Part shown: piece after piece, positions 29,891 through 37,772 of the stretch
Position numbering within the stretch: the stretch's first letter is position 1
Layout of the letters: each line of letters begins with the position of its first letter
Assembly (NCBI RefSeq): GCF_004761865.1
Contig: NZ_SJDM01000020.1
Coordinates: forward strand, 14,029-62,882
DNA from: Crenalkalicoccus roseus
Lineage (GTDB): Bacteria; Pseudomonadota; Alphaproteobacteria; Acetobacterales; Acetobacteraceae
Reading direction: 5' to 3'
DNA: 48,854 nt
Notes under the pieces: generated by a model
Databases searched by the model: none
Told to the model about the DNA's origin: nothing
Seen by the model: only the letters and a program-made list of their open reading frames with translations
Translations under genes and position numbers: made by a program

Positions 29891-32401
29891 TCAGCGGCGG
29901 CCGCCGAGATCGACCAGGGCTGGCCTTGGATGGCGGAGGTCGCGGAACCAGCGCTCGAGCGTGCCGGCCGGCTCGGGCCGGCCAAACAGGTAGCCCTGCG
30001 CCTCGGTGCAGCCGGCGGCCTCGACCTGTGCGCGCTGCTCCGCCGTCTCCACCCCCTCGGCCGTGGCGGTCATGCCGAGCTGGGCAGCAAGGCGCGCGAC
30101 CGAGCGGACGATGGTCAGGCAATCGGCGCGGTTCGACATGTCGCGCACGAAGGACTGGTCGATCTTGATCTTGTCGAAGGGAAAGGCGCGCAGGTAGCTG
30201 AGCGAGGAGTAGCGCGTGCCGAAATCGTCGAGCGCAACGCGGATGCCGAGCGCGCGCAGCTCCTGCAGCATGCCGAGCACCGCCTCGTTGTCCTGCAGCA
30301 GCGTCGTCTCGGTGATCTCGAGTTCGAGCCGGCCGGGGGCGAGGCCGGAGAGGGCGAGCGCCTCCCGCACGGTGCGGACCAGATCGCCGCTGCGGAATTG
30401 CACGGGCGAGAGGTTGACCGCCACCTTGAGCGGCGCCGGCCAGCCGGCCGCCTCCAGGCAGGCCTGCTGGAGCACCCAGCGCCCGATCGGGATGATCAGG
30501 CCCGACTGCTCGGCGACCGGCACGAATTCGGAAGGCGGCACCAGGCCGCGCCTGCCATGGTGCCAGCGCAGCAGGGCTTCGAAGCCGGCGGGGCGACCGG
30601 CGCGCAGGTCGAACACCGGCTGGTAGAGGATCTCGAATTCGTTGCCCGACAGGGCGCTGCGCAGGTCGGCCTCGGTGTCGAGGCGGGCGCGGAGCGCCTC
30701 CTCCATCCCGGGCATGAAGCGGCACCAGCTCCGCCGCCCTTCCGCCTTCGCCCGGTGCAGGGCGAGGTCGGCGTTCCTGAGCAGGTGGTGGACCGAGGAG
30801 GCAGCCTCGCCGGCGACGGAGAGGCCGACGCTGACGCCGATGCTGATGCGGCCGGCATCCAGCGCATAGGGTTCGGACAGGCGGGCGATCAGGAACTGCG
30901 CCAGCGCCTCCGCCTCGGCCGGCTGGCTGCGCGCCACCTGCAGCACCGCGAATTCGTCGCCGCCGAGCCGCGCCACGAGGTCGCCCTCGTTCACGAGGCC
31001 ACGCAGCCGCCCCGCCACCGCCTGCAGCAGGGCATCCCCGGCCGGATGGCCGAGAGAGTCGTTCACGTCCTTGAAGCCGTCTATGTCGAGGCAGAGCAGG
31101 GCGAGGCCGCCCGTGTCCGGGTGCAGGCGGCGGAGCGTGTCCTCGGCGCGCTGCTGGAACATGACGCGGTTCGGCAGGCCCGTCAGCGCGTCGTGGTGCG
31201 CCATATAGGTGATGCGCCGCTCGGCCTGCCGGCGCTCCGTGATGTCCTCGTAGGTCGCGACCCAGCCACCGCTGGCCATGGGCTGGTGCAGGACCATCAG
31301 CGTACGGCCGTTCTCGTCCTCCCGCACGAAGGTCGCCGGCCTGCCGCCCGCCGCCAGCAGCGCCTGGTCGGCCCAGATGGCGTGGGCGAGCTTCGGGCTC
31401 ACCTGACCGCCCGGGGAGGCGGCGCTGAAGGCCTCGAGCGCGGGCGTGCCGGGCAGGGTGCGCTCGGCCTGGAGCCCGAAGAGTTCGCGGAATCTCTGGT
31501 TGCAGACAATCAGCCGCTCCTCCGCATCCACCATGCAGAGGCCCTGGGACATGTTGTTGAGCGCGGCGTCGAAGCGGGCGTTCTGGATGTGCAGCTCGGC
31601 ATCGCGCGCCTGCAGCGCCAGGTTCTGCTGCTGCACCTCCTCCATGGCGGCGCGCACGCGGGCATTCGCCTCCTCGAGCTGGGTGCCCGCCCGCTCCAGG
31701 TCGCGCACCAGGGCCTGCATCCCGCCATAGGCCTCCCGCAGCAGCGCGTGGCGGCGCCGCAGCAGCACGACCATGGCGAGGCAGCACAGGATGAGGGCGA
31801 ACAGCGCCGCCGAGAGCACCCAGTGCAGGGCGGCGAGGTGGCGGATGTCCGCGGCCACGGCAGCGGTGCCCTGCACATAGGCCGCGGCGGCGAGGCGCGC
31901 GAGCTCCGGTGCGAGCTGGCCGAAGCGCCGCATCAGCGCCTCGGCGACGCCGGGCTCCTCCAGCCGATCGGTGAGCGTCCGCGCCTCGGCGATGGCGGCC
32001 TGCAGCCTCTCGACAGCCGCGGCCAGCTCCGGGAGGCCCGAGACGTAGAGGGCGAGTTCGCCCCGATTGAGCACCCGGCTGCGGTTCTCTACGATGTCGA
32101 GCCAGAGTTCCACCGCGTCGCGCTCCGCGGCGCCGCGGCCGATGGCGTAGCCGCCGAGCGCTATCTGCAGCCGTGCCACCTCCTGCGCGGCCTGGCTCAC
32201 CGCCCAGATATCGTTGTAGCGCGTGGCGGCCCGGAGACCGTCCCGGTGGCCGAACAGCAGCGCAGTGGTGCCGAGCGAGGCGATCGCCAGGATCAGGGCG
32301 ATCGCGATCAGGGCCCGCTCCACCGTGCGGAGGCTGCGCCCGAGTTCCGGCACCGCGTGCCGCTGCCGCCCGGGAGCGGGAACCTCCGGCGAGGCCTGCA
32401 T
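29891..32401 (-). CDS. DcpA-like GGDEF-EAL protein (dual diguanylate cyclase/phosphodiesterase)
   Basis: This 836-residue inner-membrane protein makes and/or degrades c-di-GMP. Helices at 31-50 and 195-215 bracket a periplasmic helical domain of about 145 residues. A coiled coil (218-275), a PAS domain (276-390), GGDEF (about 398-560) and EAL (about 570-825) follow. The cyclase motif GGDEF (480-484) is intact. The RxxD inhibitory site is absent (NEGD instead). The EAL domain has GFEALLRW (608-610), the Asn in VNLSP, EITET, the DDFGTRYSS loop and KIDQSFV, so phosphodiesterase residues look complete. It starts 10 bases after the PruR-like gene. In Agrobacterium, PruR-DcpA uses pterin binding to bias DcpA toward phosphodiesterase activity. 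Confidence 0.9.
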   Translation of the reverse strand: MQASPEVPAPGRQRHAVPELGRSLRTVERALIAIALILAIASLGTTALLFGHRDGLRAATRYNDIWAVSQAAQEVARLQIALGGYAIGRGAAERDAVELWLDIVENRSRVLNRGELALYVSGLPELAAAVERLQAAIAEARTLTDRLEEPGVAEALMRRFGQLAPELARLAAAAYVQGTAAVAADIRHLAALHWVLSAALFALILCCLAMVVLLRRRHALLREAYGGMQALVRDLERAGTQLEEANARVRAAMEEVQQQNLALQARDAELHIQNARFDAALNNMSQGLCMVDAEERLIVCNQRFRELFGLQAERTLPGTPALEAFSAASPGGQVSPKLAHAIWADQALLAAGGRPATFVREDENGRTLMVLHQPMASGGWVATYEDITERRQAERRITYMAHHDALTGLPNRVMFQQRAEDTLRRLHPDTGGLALLCLDIDGFKDVNDSLGHPAGDALLQAVAGRLRGLVNEGDLVARLGGDEFAVLQVARSQPAEAEALAQFLIARLSEPYALDAGRISIGVSVGLSVAGEAASSVHHLLRNADLALHRAKAEGRRSWCRFMPGMEEALRARLDTEADLRSALSGNEFEILYQPVFDLRAGRPAGFEALLRWHHGRRGLVPPSEFVPVAEQSGLIIPIGRWVLQQACLEAAGWPAPLKVAVNLSPVQFRSGDLVRTVREALALSGLAPGRLELEITETTLLQDNEAVLGMLQELRALGIRVALDDFGTRYSSLSYLRAFPFDKIKIDQSFVRDMSNRADCLTIVRSVARLAAQLGMTATAEGVETAEQRAQVEAAGCTEAQGYLFGRPEPAGTLERWFRDLRHPRPALVDLGGRR

Positions 32402-32411
32402 GATCAGGGGC

Positions 32412-32960
32412 TCATGCCACGATCAGCCGGGCAAGCTGCCAGGCGGAGCGCCCGTAATAGGGCTGGCCCCGCAATTCGGGCGCGGAATCGTAGGGATAGA
32501 CGATGAAGAGGGGGCCCTTGTCGCGGACCGGCATGTAGGCGCCGTTGCGTCTGAGGGCGAGCAGGACGTTGTAGCGGGCGAAATCCGCGGTGGGGATCTC
32601 GGTGGTGTAGTCGTTGAGCGCGATGGCGGTTACCGTGGTGCCGGCCGCGCCCACCGCCTCCATCAGGCGGGTCATGGGCACCCCGTCGAAGCGCTGCGGC
32701 CCGTCGAACCAGGGCGTGCTGGTGGTGAAGCCGGCTAACCCGAGGGATTCGAGCCCCTCCCTGTCGAAGACGGCGGAATCGCCCCGGTTGGTGTTCCGGA
32801 TCGCGCCGGAGACGGTGAGGATCACCGGACCGTTGACGGGGGGCAGGCCTTCTGCCCCCGCGGGGGCCGTCGCAACGAGCGGCGGGAGGAGCGTTGCCAG
32901 GAGGAGCCGCCGCCGCGTGGGTGTGGGGGGCGCTTCCGGCCCTCCGGGAGGCGCGTTCAT
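32412..32960 (-). CDS. PruR-like periplasmic SUOX-fold pterin-binding protein
   Basis: This 182-residue exported protein has a signal peptide (RRRLLLATLLPPLVATAPAGA) and a single oxidoreductase molybdopterin-binding (sulfite-oxidase-like) domain: VILTVSGAIRNTNRGD, FTTSTPWFDGPQRFDGVPMTRLMEAVGA, IALNDYTTEIPTADF, GAYMPVRDKGPLFIVYPYD and a closing SAWQLARLIV. It contains no cysteine at all, so the molybdenum-ligating Cys of true sulfite oxidases is missing, as expected for a sensor rather than an enzyme. It lies directly upstream of the GGDEF-EAL gene, the arrangement of Agrobacterium pruR-dcpA, where PruR binds pterin in the periplasm. Its ATG overlaps the stop of the pterin-synthase homologue (ATGA). 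Confidence 0.82.
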   Translation of the reverse strand: MNAPPGGPEAPPTPTRRRLLLATLLPPLVATAPAGAEGLPPVNGPVILTVSGAIRNTNRGDSAVFDREGLESLGLAGFTTSTPWFDGPQRFDGVPMTRLMEAVGAAGTTVTAIALNDYTTEIPTADFARYNVLLALRRNGAYMPVRDKGPLFIVYPYDSAPELRGQPYYGRSAWQLARLIVA

Positions 32961-33409
32961 GACACGCCTCCCCTGTAGGTCGTGCCTTCGCGCTGGCCTT
33001 CCCGGCCGCGGCAGACGGTGATCCGGTCGAGCCCGGTGATTCGCGGGGCAAGCCGGTGCCACAGCCAGCGGGCCACGTTCTCCAGCGTCGGCACGGACAG
33101 TCCTTCCACGTCGTTCAGGCAGCGATGGTCCAGCATGGCGCGCAATTCCTGAATGATCGGCTCGATTTCGAATAGATTGTGAGACCAACCAAAGGTCGGA
33201 TCAGAAGGACCCCTCATAAAGACCTGTACAAGAAAGGAATGGCCGTGCAGATCTGAATAGGGAGGCGTCTTGTGAGCCGCCTCGAAGGTGAATTCGCAAA
33301 AAGTTTCTATATCGTTATTGGATTGATGGGGGTTTCCGTTATAATCTTGCGCGGAGGCCAAGGCAGGCCCGGGCGCGGCCTGGTCGGTGGAGGGAGGTGG
33401 TGACGCCAT
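32957..33409 (-). CDS. QueD/6-pyruvoyl-tetrahydropterin-synthase homologue lacking the catalytic Cys
   Basis: This 150-residue T-fold protein aligns with E. coli QueD: FTFEAAH supplies zinc ligand His46 and DLHGHSF supplies His55 and His57. Asp94-His95 in MLDHRCLND, Glu110 in PTLENVARWLW and the pterin-anchoring Glu137 near the TYRG end are all kept. The catalytic cysteine, four residues before the HGH motif in QueD, is Tyr51 here, so the normal QueD reaction is unlikely. It may make a different pterin or only bind one. About 30 extra N-terminal residues are poorly conserved; ATG 33409 is preferred over GTG 33454. Its stop overlaps the PruR-like ATG. The 5' half has markedly lower GC than its neighbours. 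Confidence 0.8.
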   Translation of the reverse strand: MASPPPSTDQAAPGPALASAQDYNGNPHQSNNDIETFCEFTFEAAHKTPPYSDLHGHSFLVQVFMRGPSDPTFGWSHNLFEIEPIIQELRAMLDHRCLNDVEGLSVPTLENVARWLWHRLAPRITGLDRITVCRGREGQREGTTYRGGVS

Positions 33410-33493
33410 CTCGTCTGGCCTTTCGCAAAGCCGGACCGCCGCATCCGTCCACACGCCATGGTTGCGGCCTCGGGGGCTGTCTCAGCACGAACG

Positions 33494-33522
33494 AAACATA
33501 GCCGATCCGAATACACCTGACT
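33494..33522 (-). promoter_or_regulatory. Sigma-70-type promoter of the pterin/c-di-GMP operon
   Basis: On the minus strand, TAGTCA (33522-33517) and TATGTT (33499-33494) are separated by exactly 17 bases. Transcription would begin near 33487, about 78 bases before the ATG at 33409. The region is AT-rich relative to its surroundings. It is the only promoter-like pattern seen before the three-gene operon. Confidence 0.5.
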
Positions 33523-33606
33523 ACACGTAATGCGCGCACTTCCCGGCGCGCCCGCCGCCGGTACCTGAGTGGCGAACAGAACGCCATGCCATGCGTTCCA
33601 TGCGCT

Positions 33607-33891
33607 ATGTCCAGACCGCCCCTCACGCCGCGCTCCAGCGCCCTCCTGTCCGATCCAGGCGAGACGCCACCCCCCGAACTGCCCGGCCTCCCCCCGACGG
33701 GACCGGCCGAGACGCCGCCTCCCGCCCCGCCGCCCGGGCCCGGGCCGGAACTGCCCGGCCTGCCTCCCTCCACGCCCGCCCCACCGGCACCGGGACCCGA
33801 GCTGCCCTCCCCGGACCGGCCCGCCGAGGTGCCCCCCCTCTCGCCACCGGGACCGCAGCCTCCGCAGCCGGTTGCCCGGCCCGCCGTCTGA
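33607..33891 (+). CDS. Small Pro-rich protein
   Basis: A 94-residue frame starting MSRPPLTPRSS (the open frame also has ATG at 33586) with more than a third proline. It contains loose repeats of PELPGLPP and PGPELP separated by acidic and small residues. No signal peptide or membrane helix is seen. Such short Pro-rich proteins are intrinsically disordered and may be linkers or stress proteins, but a low-complexity GC-rich open frame can also arise by chance. A clear ribosome binding site is lacking. It precedes the CBS-domain gene by 105 bases. Confidence 0.4.
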   Translation: MSRPPLTPRSSALLSDPGETPPPELPGLPPTGPAETPPPAPPPGPGPELPGLPPSTPAPPAPGPELPSPDRPAEVPPLSPPGPQPPQPVARPAV

Positions 33892-33996
33892 GCCGGCGCC
33901 GCGGCCGAACCGTCAGCGGGCAGGTGGCGTTCCCGCATCGGGGAAGAGGCCTGACGGCCGCCGGGACCAGGGGCGCCCTTCCAGCGGGAGGAGGCC

Positions 33997-34422
33997 ATGA
34001 AGGTCGCTGACAGGATGACGCGCAACGTCCACCTCGCGGCGCCGGACGAGACCATCGCCCAGGCGGCCCATGCCATGGCCGCCTGCGACACGGGCGCCCT
34101 GCCCGTGGGAAGTGGCGGGCGCATTGTCGGCATGGTGACGGACCGCGACATCGCCCTGCGCGCCGTGGCCCTGGGCAAGGGGCCCGACACCCTGGTGCGG
34201 GAGGTGATGAGCGTCGGCGTGGCCTGCTGCTTCGAGGACGAGGAGCTCGACCAAGTGGCCCGGCGGATGGCGGAGCAGCAGGTGCGGCGGATGCCGGTGA
34301 TGACCCGCGACCATCGCCTCGTCGGCATCCTCTCGCTTGGTGATCTGGCGACGGGCGGAGAGGCCGGGCCGGCCGGCGAGGCGCTGCGCGGCGTCTCCCG
34401 GCCCTGCGGGACCGGGCGCTGA
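33997..34422 (+). CDS. Tandem CBS domain protein
   Basis: This 141-residue cytoplasmic protein consists of a Bateman module of two CBS domains: VADRMTRNVHLAAPDETIAQAAHAM with GRIVGMVTDRDIALRAVA, and VREVMSVGVACCFEDEELDQVARRM with DHRLVGILSLGDLA. Such modules bind adenine nucleotides and act as energy or stress sensors, often encoded with universal-stress and phosphoribosyltransferase genes. A GGGAGGAGG ribosome binding site precedes the ATG. It is followed after 34 bases by the phosphoribosyltransferase gene, probably in one transcript. Confidence 0.92.
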   Translation: MKVADRMTRNVHLAAPDETIAQAAHAMAACDTGALPVGSGGRIVGMVTDRDIALRAVALGKGPDTLVREVMSVGVACCFEDEELDQVARRMAEQQVRRMPVMTRDHRLVGILSLGDLATGGEAGPAGEALRGVSRPCGTGR

Positions 34423-34456
34423 ACCGCACCGCGAGGAGGTGGAAGGGCCGGCGGCG

Positions 34457-35119
34457 ATGATGTTCCGGAACCGGGAGGAGGCGGGTCGCCTGCTGGCGGG
34501 GCGCCTCGCGCATCTGAAGGGGGAGGGGGTGGTGGTTCTGGCCCTGCCCCGCGGCGGCGTGCCAGTGGCCCTGCCGGTGGCGCGGGCGCTCGGCGCCCCC
34601 CTTGACCTGATGCTGGTGCGCAAGATCGGGGCGCCGGGCCAGCCGGAGCTCGGGATCGGCGCCGTCGTCGAGGGAACCCCGCCCGAGACGGTGCTGAACG
34701 AGGACATCGTCCGCGTGCTCGGCGTGTCGCGCGGGCACATCGAGCGCGAGGTGGAAGCGGCGCTGCGGGAGATCGCGCGCCGCCGCGCCCTCTACCTCCG
34801 CGGGCGCAGCCCGGTGCCGCTGCGGGGGCGCAGCGTTGTGCTCGTGGATGACGGCATCGCCACCGGCGGAACGGTGCGGGTGGCGCTGCAGGCGCTGGCG
34901 CGGCTCGGCGCCGGCAGGCGGATCCTGGCGGTGCCTGTGGCGCCGGCCGATGTCGCCCGCGCGTTGCGCTCCGCCTGCGAGGAGGCGGTGTTCCTAGCGA
35001 CCCCAGAGGAGTTCGGCGCCGTCGGCAGCCACTACGAGGATTTCGGGCAGCTCACCGATGCCGAGGTGATCGCGCTGCTGGACCGGGCCGCGAGACAGGA
35101 AGGCACGGCGCCGGGCTGA
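34457..35119 (+). CDS. Phosphoribosyltransferase-domain protein
   Basis: This 220-residue type I phosphoribosyltransferase-fold protein has the PRPP-binding loop VVLVDDGIATGGTVRVALQAL and a conserved start (FRNREEAGRLLAGRLAHLKG, VVLALPRGGVPVA). These are typical of the stand-alone family often found beside CBS, Usp and erythromycin-esterase-like proteins in stress clusters. Its nucleobase substrate is not known. Two ATG codons occur in a row (34457, 34460). It is convergent with the response regulator gene, with only 23 bases between the stops. Confidence 0.9.
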   Translation: MMFRNREEAGRLLAGRLAHLKGEGVVVLALPRGGVPVALPVARALGAPLDLMLVRKIGAPGQPELGIGAVVEGTPPETVLNEDIVRVLGVSRGHIEREVEAALREIARRRALYLRGRSPVPLRGRSVVLVDDGIATGGTVRVALQALARLGAGRRILAVPVAPADVARALRSACEEAVFLATPEEFGAVGSHYEDFGQLTDAEVIALLDRAARQEGTAPG

Positions 35120-35142
35120 GCCTGGAAGGCCGGCGGCGCCGC

Positions 35143-35529
35143 TCACGACGTCCGGGCGGCGGCCTCGTGCAGCGCGGCGAACAGTTCCGCATCGTCGATC
35201 GGCTTGTGCAACAGGACCAGGAGGCCATTCCCTCCGGCGTGGCGGCGCAATTCCTCGACACCGCCAAGCGGCGGCGAGCCGGTGATCACCACCACCGGCA
35301 GTCCGGGGCGCTCGGCGCGCAGGAGGCGGATCAGCTCCTCGCCGGGCAAGCCAGGCATGTTGAGGTCGGTCAGCAGCACGTCCATCGCCCCCCCCAGCGA
35401 CCGCGCCGCCATGAGGGCCGCCTCGCCGTCGAAGGCGAGGTGCACCGCGTGACCCTCGCCCTCGAGAAGGTCGGCCAGGGAATGCGCGACCAGCACCTCG
35501 TCCTCGGCGACAAGGACACGCAGGGTCAC
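35143..35529 (-). CDS. Single-domain response regulator
   Basis: This 128-residue stand-alone receiver domain has an acidic pair Glu9-Asp10, phosphoacceptor Asp55 in VLLTDLNMPG, Thr83 in VVITGS and Lys109 in LLHKP. There is no output domain, so it acts by protein-protein contact or as a phosphate sink, much like CheY- or FixJ-receiver-type regulators attached to hybrid kinases. Start is GTG at 35529 with GGAGCGAAGG upstream. A sigma-70-like promoter lies about 30 bases upstream of the start. No histidine kinase gene is nearby. Confidence 0.9.
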   Translation of the reverse strand: MTLRVLVAEDEVLVAHSLADLLEGEGHAVHLAFDGEAALMAARSLGGAMDVLLTDLNMPGLPGEELIRLLRAERPGLPVVVITGSPPLGGVEELRRHAGGNGLLVLLHKPIDDAELFAALHEAAARTS

Positions 35530-35558
35530 CGGCCTTCGCTCCTTCCGCTGTCCGGAAG

Positions 35559-35587
35559 GAGATATTGCAAGCTGTGGATGAAGTCAA
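35559..35587 (-). promoter_or_regulatory. Sigma-70-type promoter of the response regulator gene
   Basis: On the minus strand TTGACT (35587-35582) and TATCTC (35564-35559) are separated by 17 bases. It is followed by a CCTTCC/GGAAGG inverted repeat (35541-35559) near the ribosome binding site. Confidence 0.6.
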
Positions 35588-35685
35588 AGCAAGCTACAAC
35601 CCGTGATAGGCCGTCGGTACCTTCGCGCACGCAAAAAGTCAGGCGTGCAAATGGGAAAGCGCCGTAACTGCCTTCCGTGAGGGCG

Positions 35686-36063
35686 TCACTGGTTGCGGAG
35701 CATGCCTTCCCAGTGCCGGCGCAGCCGGTCCTGCGACCAGTGCTCCCGCCTCGGCACCGGGGGCGGGGGCGGGTGCCAGGCATGGTGCCGGCGCTCCCGC
35801 TCCCAGGCGTGGCGCTCCCAGGCGCGGCGCTGGTGATGCCGCCAAGCCCGCTCCTCGGCCCAGCGGCGCTGCGCCCAGTAGGATGAGGGTGGCGGGCGCG
35901 GCGCGACGTAGTAGCCACCACCGCCCCACGGGTAGTACCCACCATGATGGTAGCCGGGGTGATAGTAGCCGCCACCCCACCCATCCGCCGTGCCGGCGCA
36001 GCCGCCCAGGGTCAGCGCCGCCAGGACGGCGAAAACAGGGATGGGCGGAATCCTCGGCGTCAC
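35686..36063 (-). CDS. His/Gly/Tyr/Trp-rich lipoprotein
   Basis: This 125-residue protein has a lipoprotein signal with lipobox LTLGGC (Cys22), then a low-complexity Gly/Tyr/His stretch (GGGYYHPGYHHGGYYPWGGGG) and a strongly basic, Arg/His/Trp-rich helix (RRWAEERAWRHHQRRAWERH). It ends in a Pro-rich then charged tail (WSQDRLRRHWEGMLRNQ). The many histidines could bind metal at the cell envelope. No family is recognised, though short lipoproteins of this composition are common in Acetobacteraceae-like genomes. It faces away from rplK, with 227 bases between. Confidence 0.72.
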   Translation of the reverse strand: MTPRIPPIPVFAVLAALTLGGCAGTADGWGGGYYHPGYHHGGYYPWGGGGYYVAPRPPPSSYWAQRRWAEERAWRHHQRRAWERHAWERERRHHAWHPPPPPVPRREHWSQDRLRRHWEGMLRNQ

Positions 36064-36168
36064 GGCCGATCCTCCTCTTCTGGCCCAGGATGCAACGCCC
36101 GGATGACGGCGGGATCATGGTGTCTCCACGTCAACGTCATGGCACGCAGAAAGTGTCGCGGATGCGGC

Positions 36169-36197
36169 TTGACTCCGGCGCCGCCCGCCGCCATACG
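36169..36197 (+). promoter_or_regulatory. Candidate promoter of the rplKAJL-rpoBC gene string
   Basis: TTGACT (36169-36174) is followed after 17 bases by CATACG (36192-36197). The -35 element is good and the -10 is weak. It lies 94 bases upstream of rplK in a 227-base gap that holds no secE, nusG or tRNA gene. Confidence 0.45.
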
Positions 36198-36290
36198 CCC
36201 CGCCCTCACTCCGGGACGCGGGAGGCGCCGGCCGGCCATGACCGGGCGCGCGCCGCGTGCACCGCGCCTCCCTGACAGCAGGGACAGGAC

Positions 36291-36725
36291 ATGGCGAAGA
36301 AGATCGTCGGCTACATCAAGCTGCAGATCCCGGCCGGCAAGGCGAACCCCTCGCCGCCGGTCGGCCCGGCGCTCGGCCAGCGCGGGCTGAACATCATGCA
36401 GTTCGTGAAGGAGTTCAACGCCGCGACCCAGGGCATGGAGCCCGGGACGCCGACGCCGGTGGTCATCACCGCCTACTCGGACCGCACCTTCTCCTTCGTC
36501 ACCAAGACGCCCCCCAACACCTACTTCCTGCTCAAGGCGGCGAAGCTGGAAAAGGGCAGCCAGACCCCCGGCAAGGCCGGGCCGATCGGGCGCGTGACGA
36601 AGTCCCAGCTCCGCGAGATCGCGGAGATCAAGATGAAGGACATGAACTGCAACGACATCGAGGGGGCGGTGCGCATGCTCGCCGGCTCCGCCCGCTCGAT
36701 GGGCCTTACGGTGGTGGAGGGCTGA
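36291..36725 (+). CDS. rplK: 50S ribosomal protein L11
   Basis: This 144-residue protein of the GTPase-associated centre binds 23S rRNA and, with L10/L7-L12, recruits translation factors; it is also needed for RelA activation. The start [30 protein letters not shown] and the C-terminal RNA-binding segment ([29 protein letters not shown]) are standard. A GGGACAGGAC sequence precedes the ATG. It is followed 3 bases later by rplA. Unusually, secE and nusG do not precede it. Confidence 0.98.
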   Translation: MAKKIVGYIKLQIPAGKANPSPPVGPALGQRGLNIMQFVKEFNAATQGMEPGTPTPVVITAYSDRTFSFVTKTPPNTYFLLKAAKLEKGSQTPGKAGPIGRVTKSQLREIAEIKMKDMNCNDIEGAVRMLAGSARSMGLTVVEG

Positions 36726-36728
36726 GCC

Positions 36729-37430
36729 ATGGCCAGGCAGGGCAAGCGGCTGCGCGCCATCTACCAGGGCTTCGACCGCAACAAGGCCTTCCCGCTGCAG
36801 GAGGCGATCCGCCTCGTCAAGGCCAATGCCAGGGCGAAGTTCGACGAGACGGTCGAGATCTCGATGAACCTCGGCATCGACCCGCGCCATGCCGACCAGA
36901 TGGTGCGCGGCGTGGTCGGGCTGCCGAACGGCACCGGCAAGACGGTACGCGTCGGCGTCTTCGCCCGCGGCCCCAAGGCCGAGGAGGCGCTGGCCGCCGG
37001 GGCCGACGTGGTGGGGGCGGAGGACCTGGCCGAGAAGGTGCAGGCCGGCGAGATCAATTTCGACCGCTGCATCGCTACCCCGGACATGATGGCGCTGGTC
37101 GGGCGCCTCGGTAAGATCCTGGGCCCGCGCGGCCTGATGCCGAACCCGCGCCTCGGCACCGTCACCATGGACGTGCGGGGCGCCGTGCAGGCGGCCAAGG
37201 CCGGCCAAGTGGAGTTCCGCGCCGAGAAGGCGGGCATCGTCCATGCCGGCATCGGCAAGGCCTCCTTCGAGGAGGAGAAGCTGCTGGAGAATGCCCGCGC
37301 CTTCATCGAGGCGATCCAGCGTGCCAAGCCCTCGGGCGCCAAGGGCACCTATGTGAAGAAGGTCGCGCTCAGCTCCTCCATGGGGCCGGGCGTGCGGGTG
37401 GATGTGGGCTCGCTGAGCGCCTCCGCCTGA
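36729..37430 (+). CDS. rplA: 50S ribosomal protein L1
   Basis: This 233-residue two-domain protein forms the L1 stalk that moves the E-site tRNA and, in many bacteria, represses its own mRNA. Diagnostic phrases are [61 protein letters not shown] and the ending [24 protein letters not shown]. It starts 3 bases after the rplK stop, so the two are translationally linked. A perfect hairpin begins 10 bases after its stop. Confidence 0.98.
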   Translation: MARQGKRLRAIYQGFDRNKAFPLQEAIRLVKANARAKFDETVEISMNLGIDPRHADQMVRGVVGLPNGTGKTVRVGVFARGPKAEEALAAGADVVGAEDLAEKVQAGEINFDRCIATPDMMALVGRLGKILGPRGLMPNPRLGTVTMDVRGAVQAAKAGQVEFRAEKAGIVHAGIGKASFEEEKLLENARAFIEAIQRAKPSGAKGTYVKKVALSSSMGPGVRVDVGSLSASA

Positions 37431-37772
37431 TGCGAGATACGCCTGCCCCGACCGGGGCAGGCGGGCAGGGAGGGGCTCCGGCCCTTCCCGAACCTGTCCG
37501 AGACCGCAGGTGGCCCCGGGGGCCTTGATGGGGCGGCGACCGCCCCGCCCGCGACAGACGGGTGCCGAGAGATCCGCCCGGCCGGGCAAGGCCCCGGTCG
37601 GCGCGCATGGCTTGGCGTTCCGGACTCAGGCAGGCGAACCGGGGTGGCGGCGGCCGGCGGCGGGAGATTGACCCGGCGCCGGCGGCCGCGGCGGTCGCGT
37701 GCGTAGGGCCGCACACCCCCGCTCGAACCGGCCGGTGCCCCTCCGGGTGCCGGCCAGAGAAGGAGACGAGAC
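37431..37772 (+). promoter_or_regulatory. rplJ leader region (probable L10/L12 autoregulatory leader)
   Basis: The 342 bases between rplA and rplJ contain no gene. A perfect hairpin comes first: GCCTGCCCC (37441-37449), loop GACC, GGGGCAGGC (37454-37462), with no U-run. Just before rplJ, GGCCGGTGCCC (37730-37740), loop CTCC and GGGTGCCGGCC (37745-37755) form an 11-pair stem (two G-U pairs). It ends 6 bases before the AAGGAG ribosome binding site. Position and shape fit the L10-L7/L12 leader that represses rplJL translation in many bacteria. The middle holds low-complexity GC-rich sequence. Confidence 0.6.

Noticed and set aside
33180-33380. Low-GC block as an inserted mobile element
   Set aside because: No transposase, inverted repeats or target duplication are visible, and the block encodes conserved pterin-synthase motifs.
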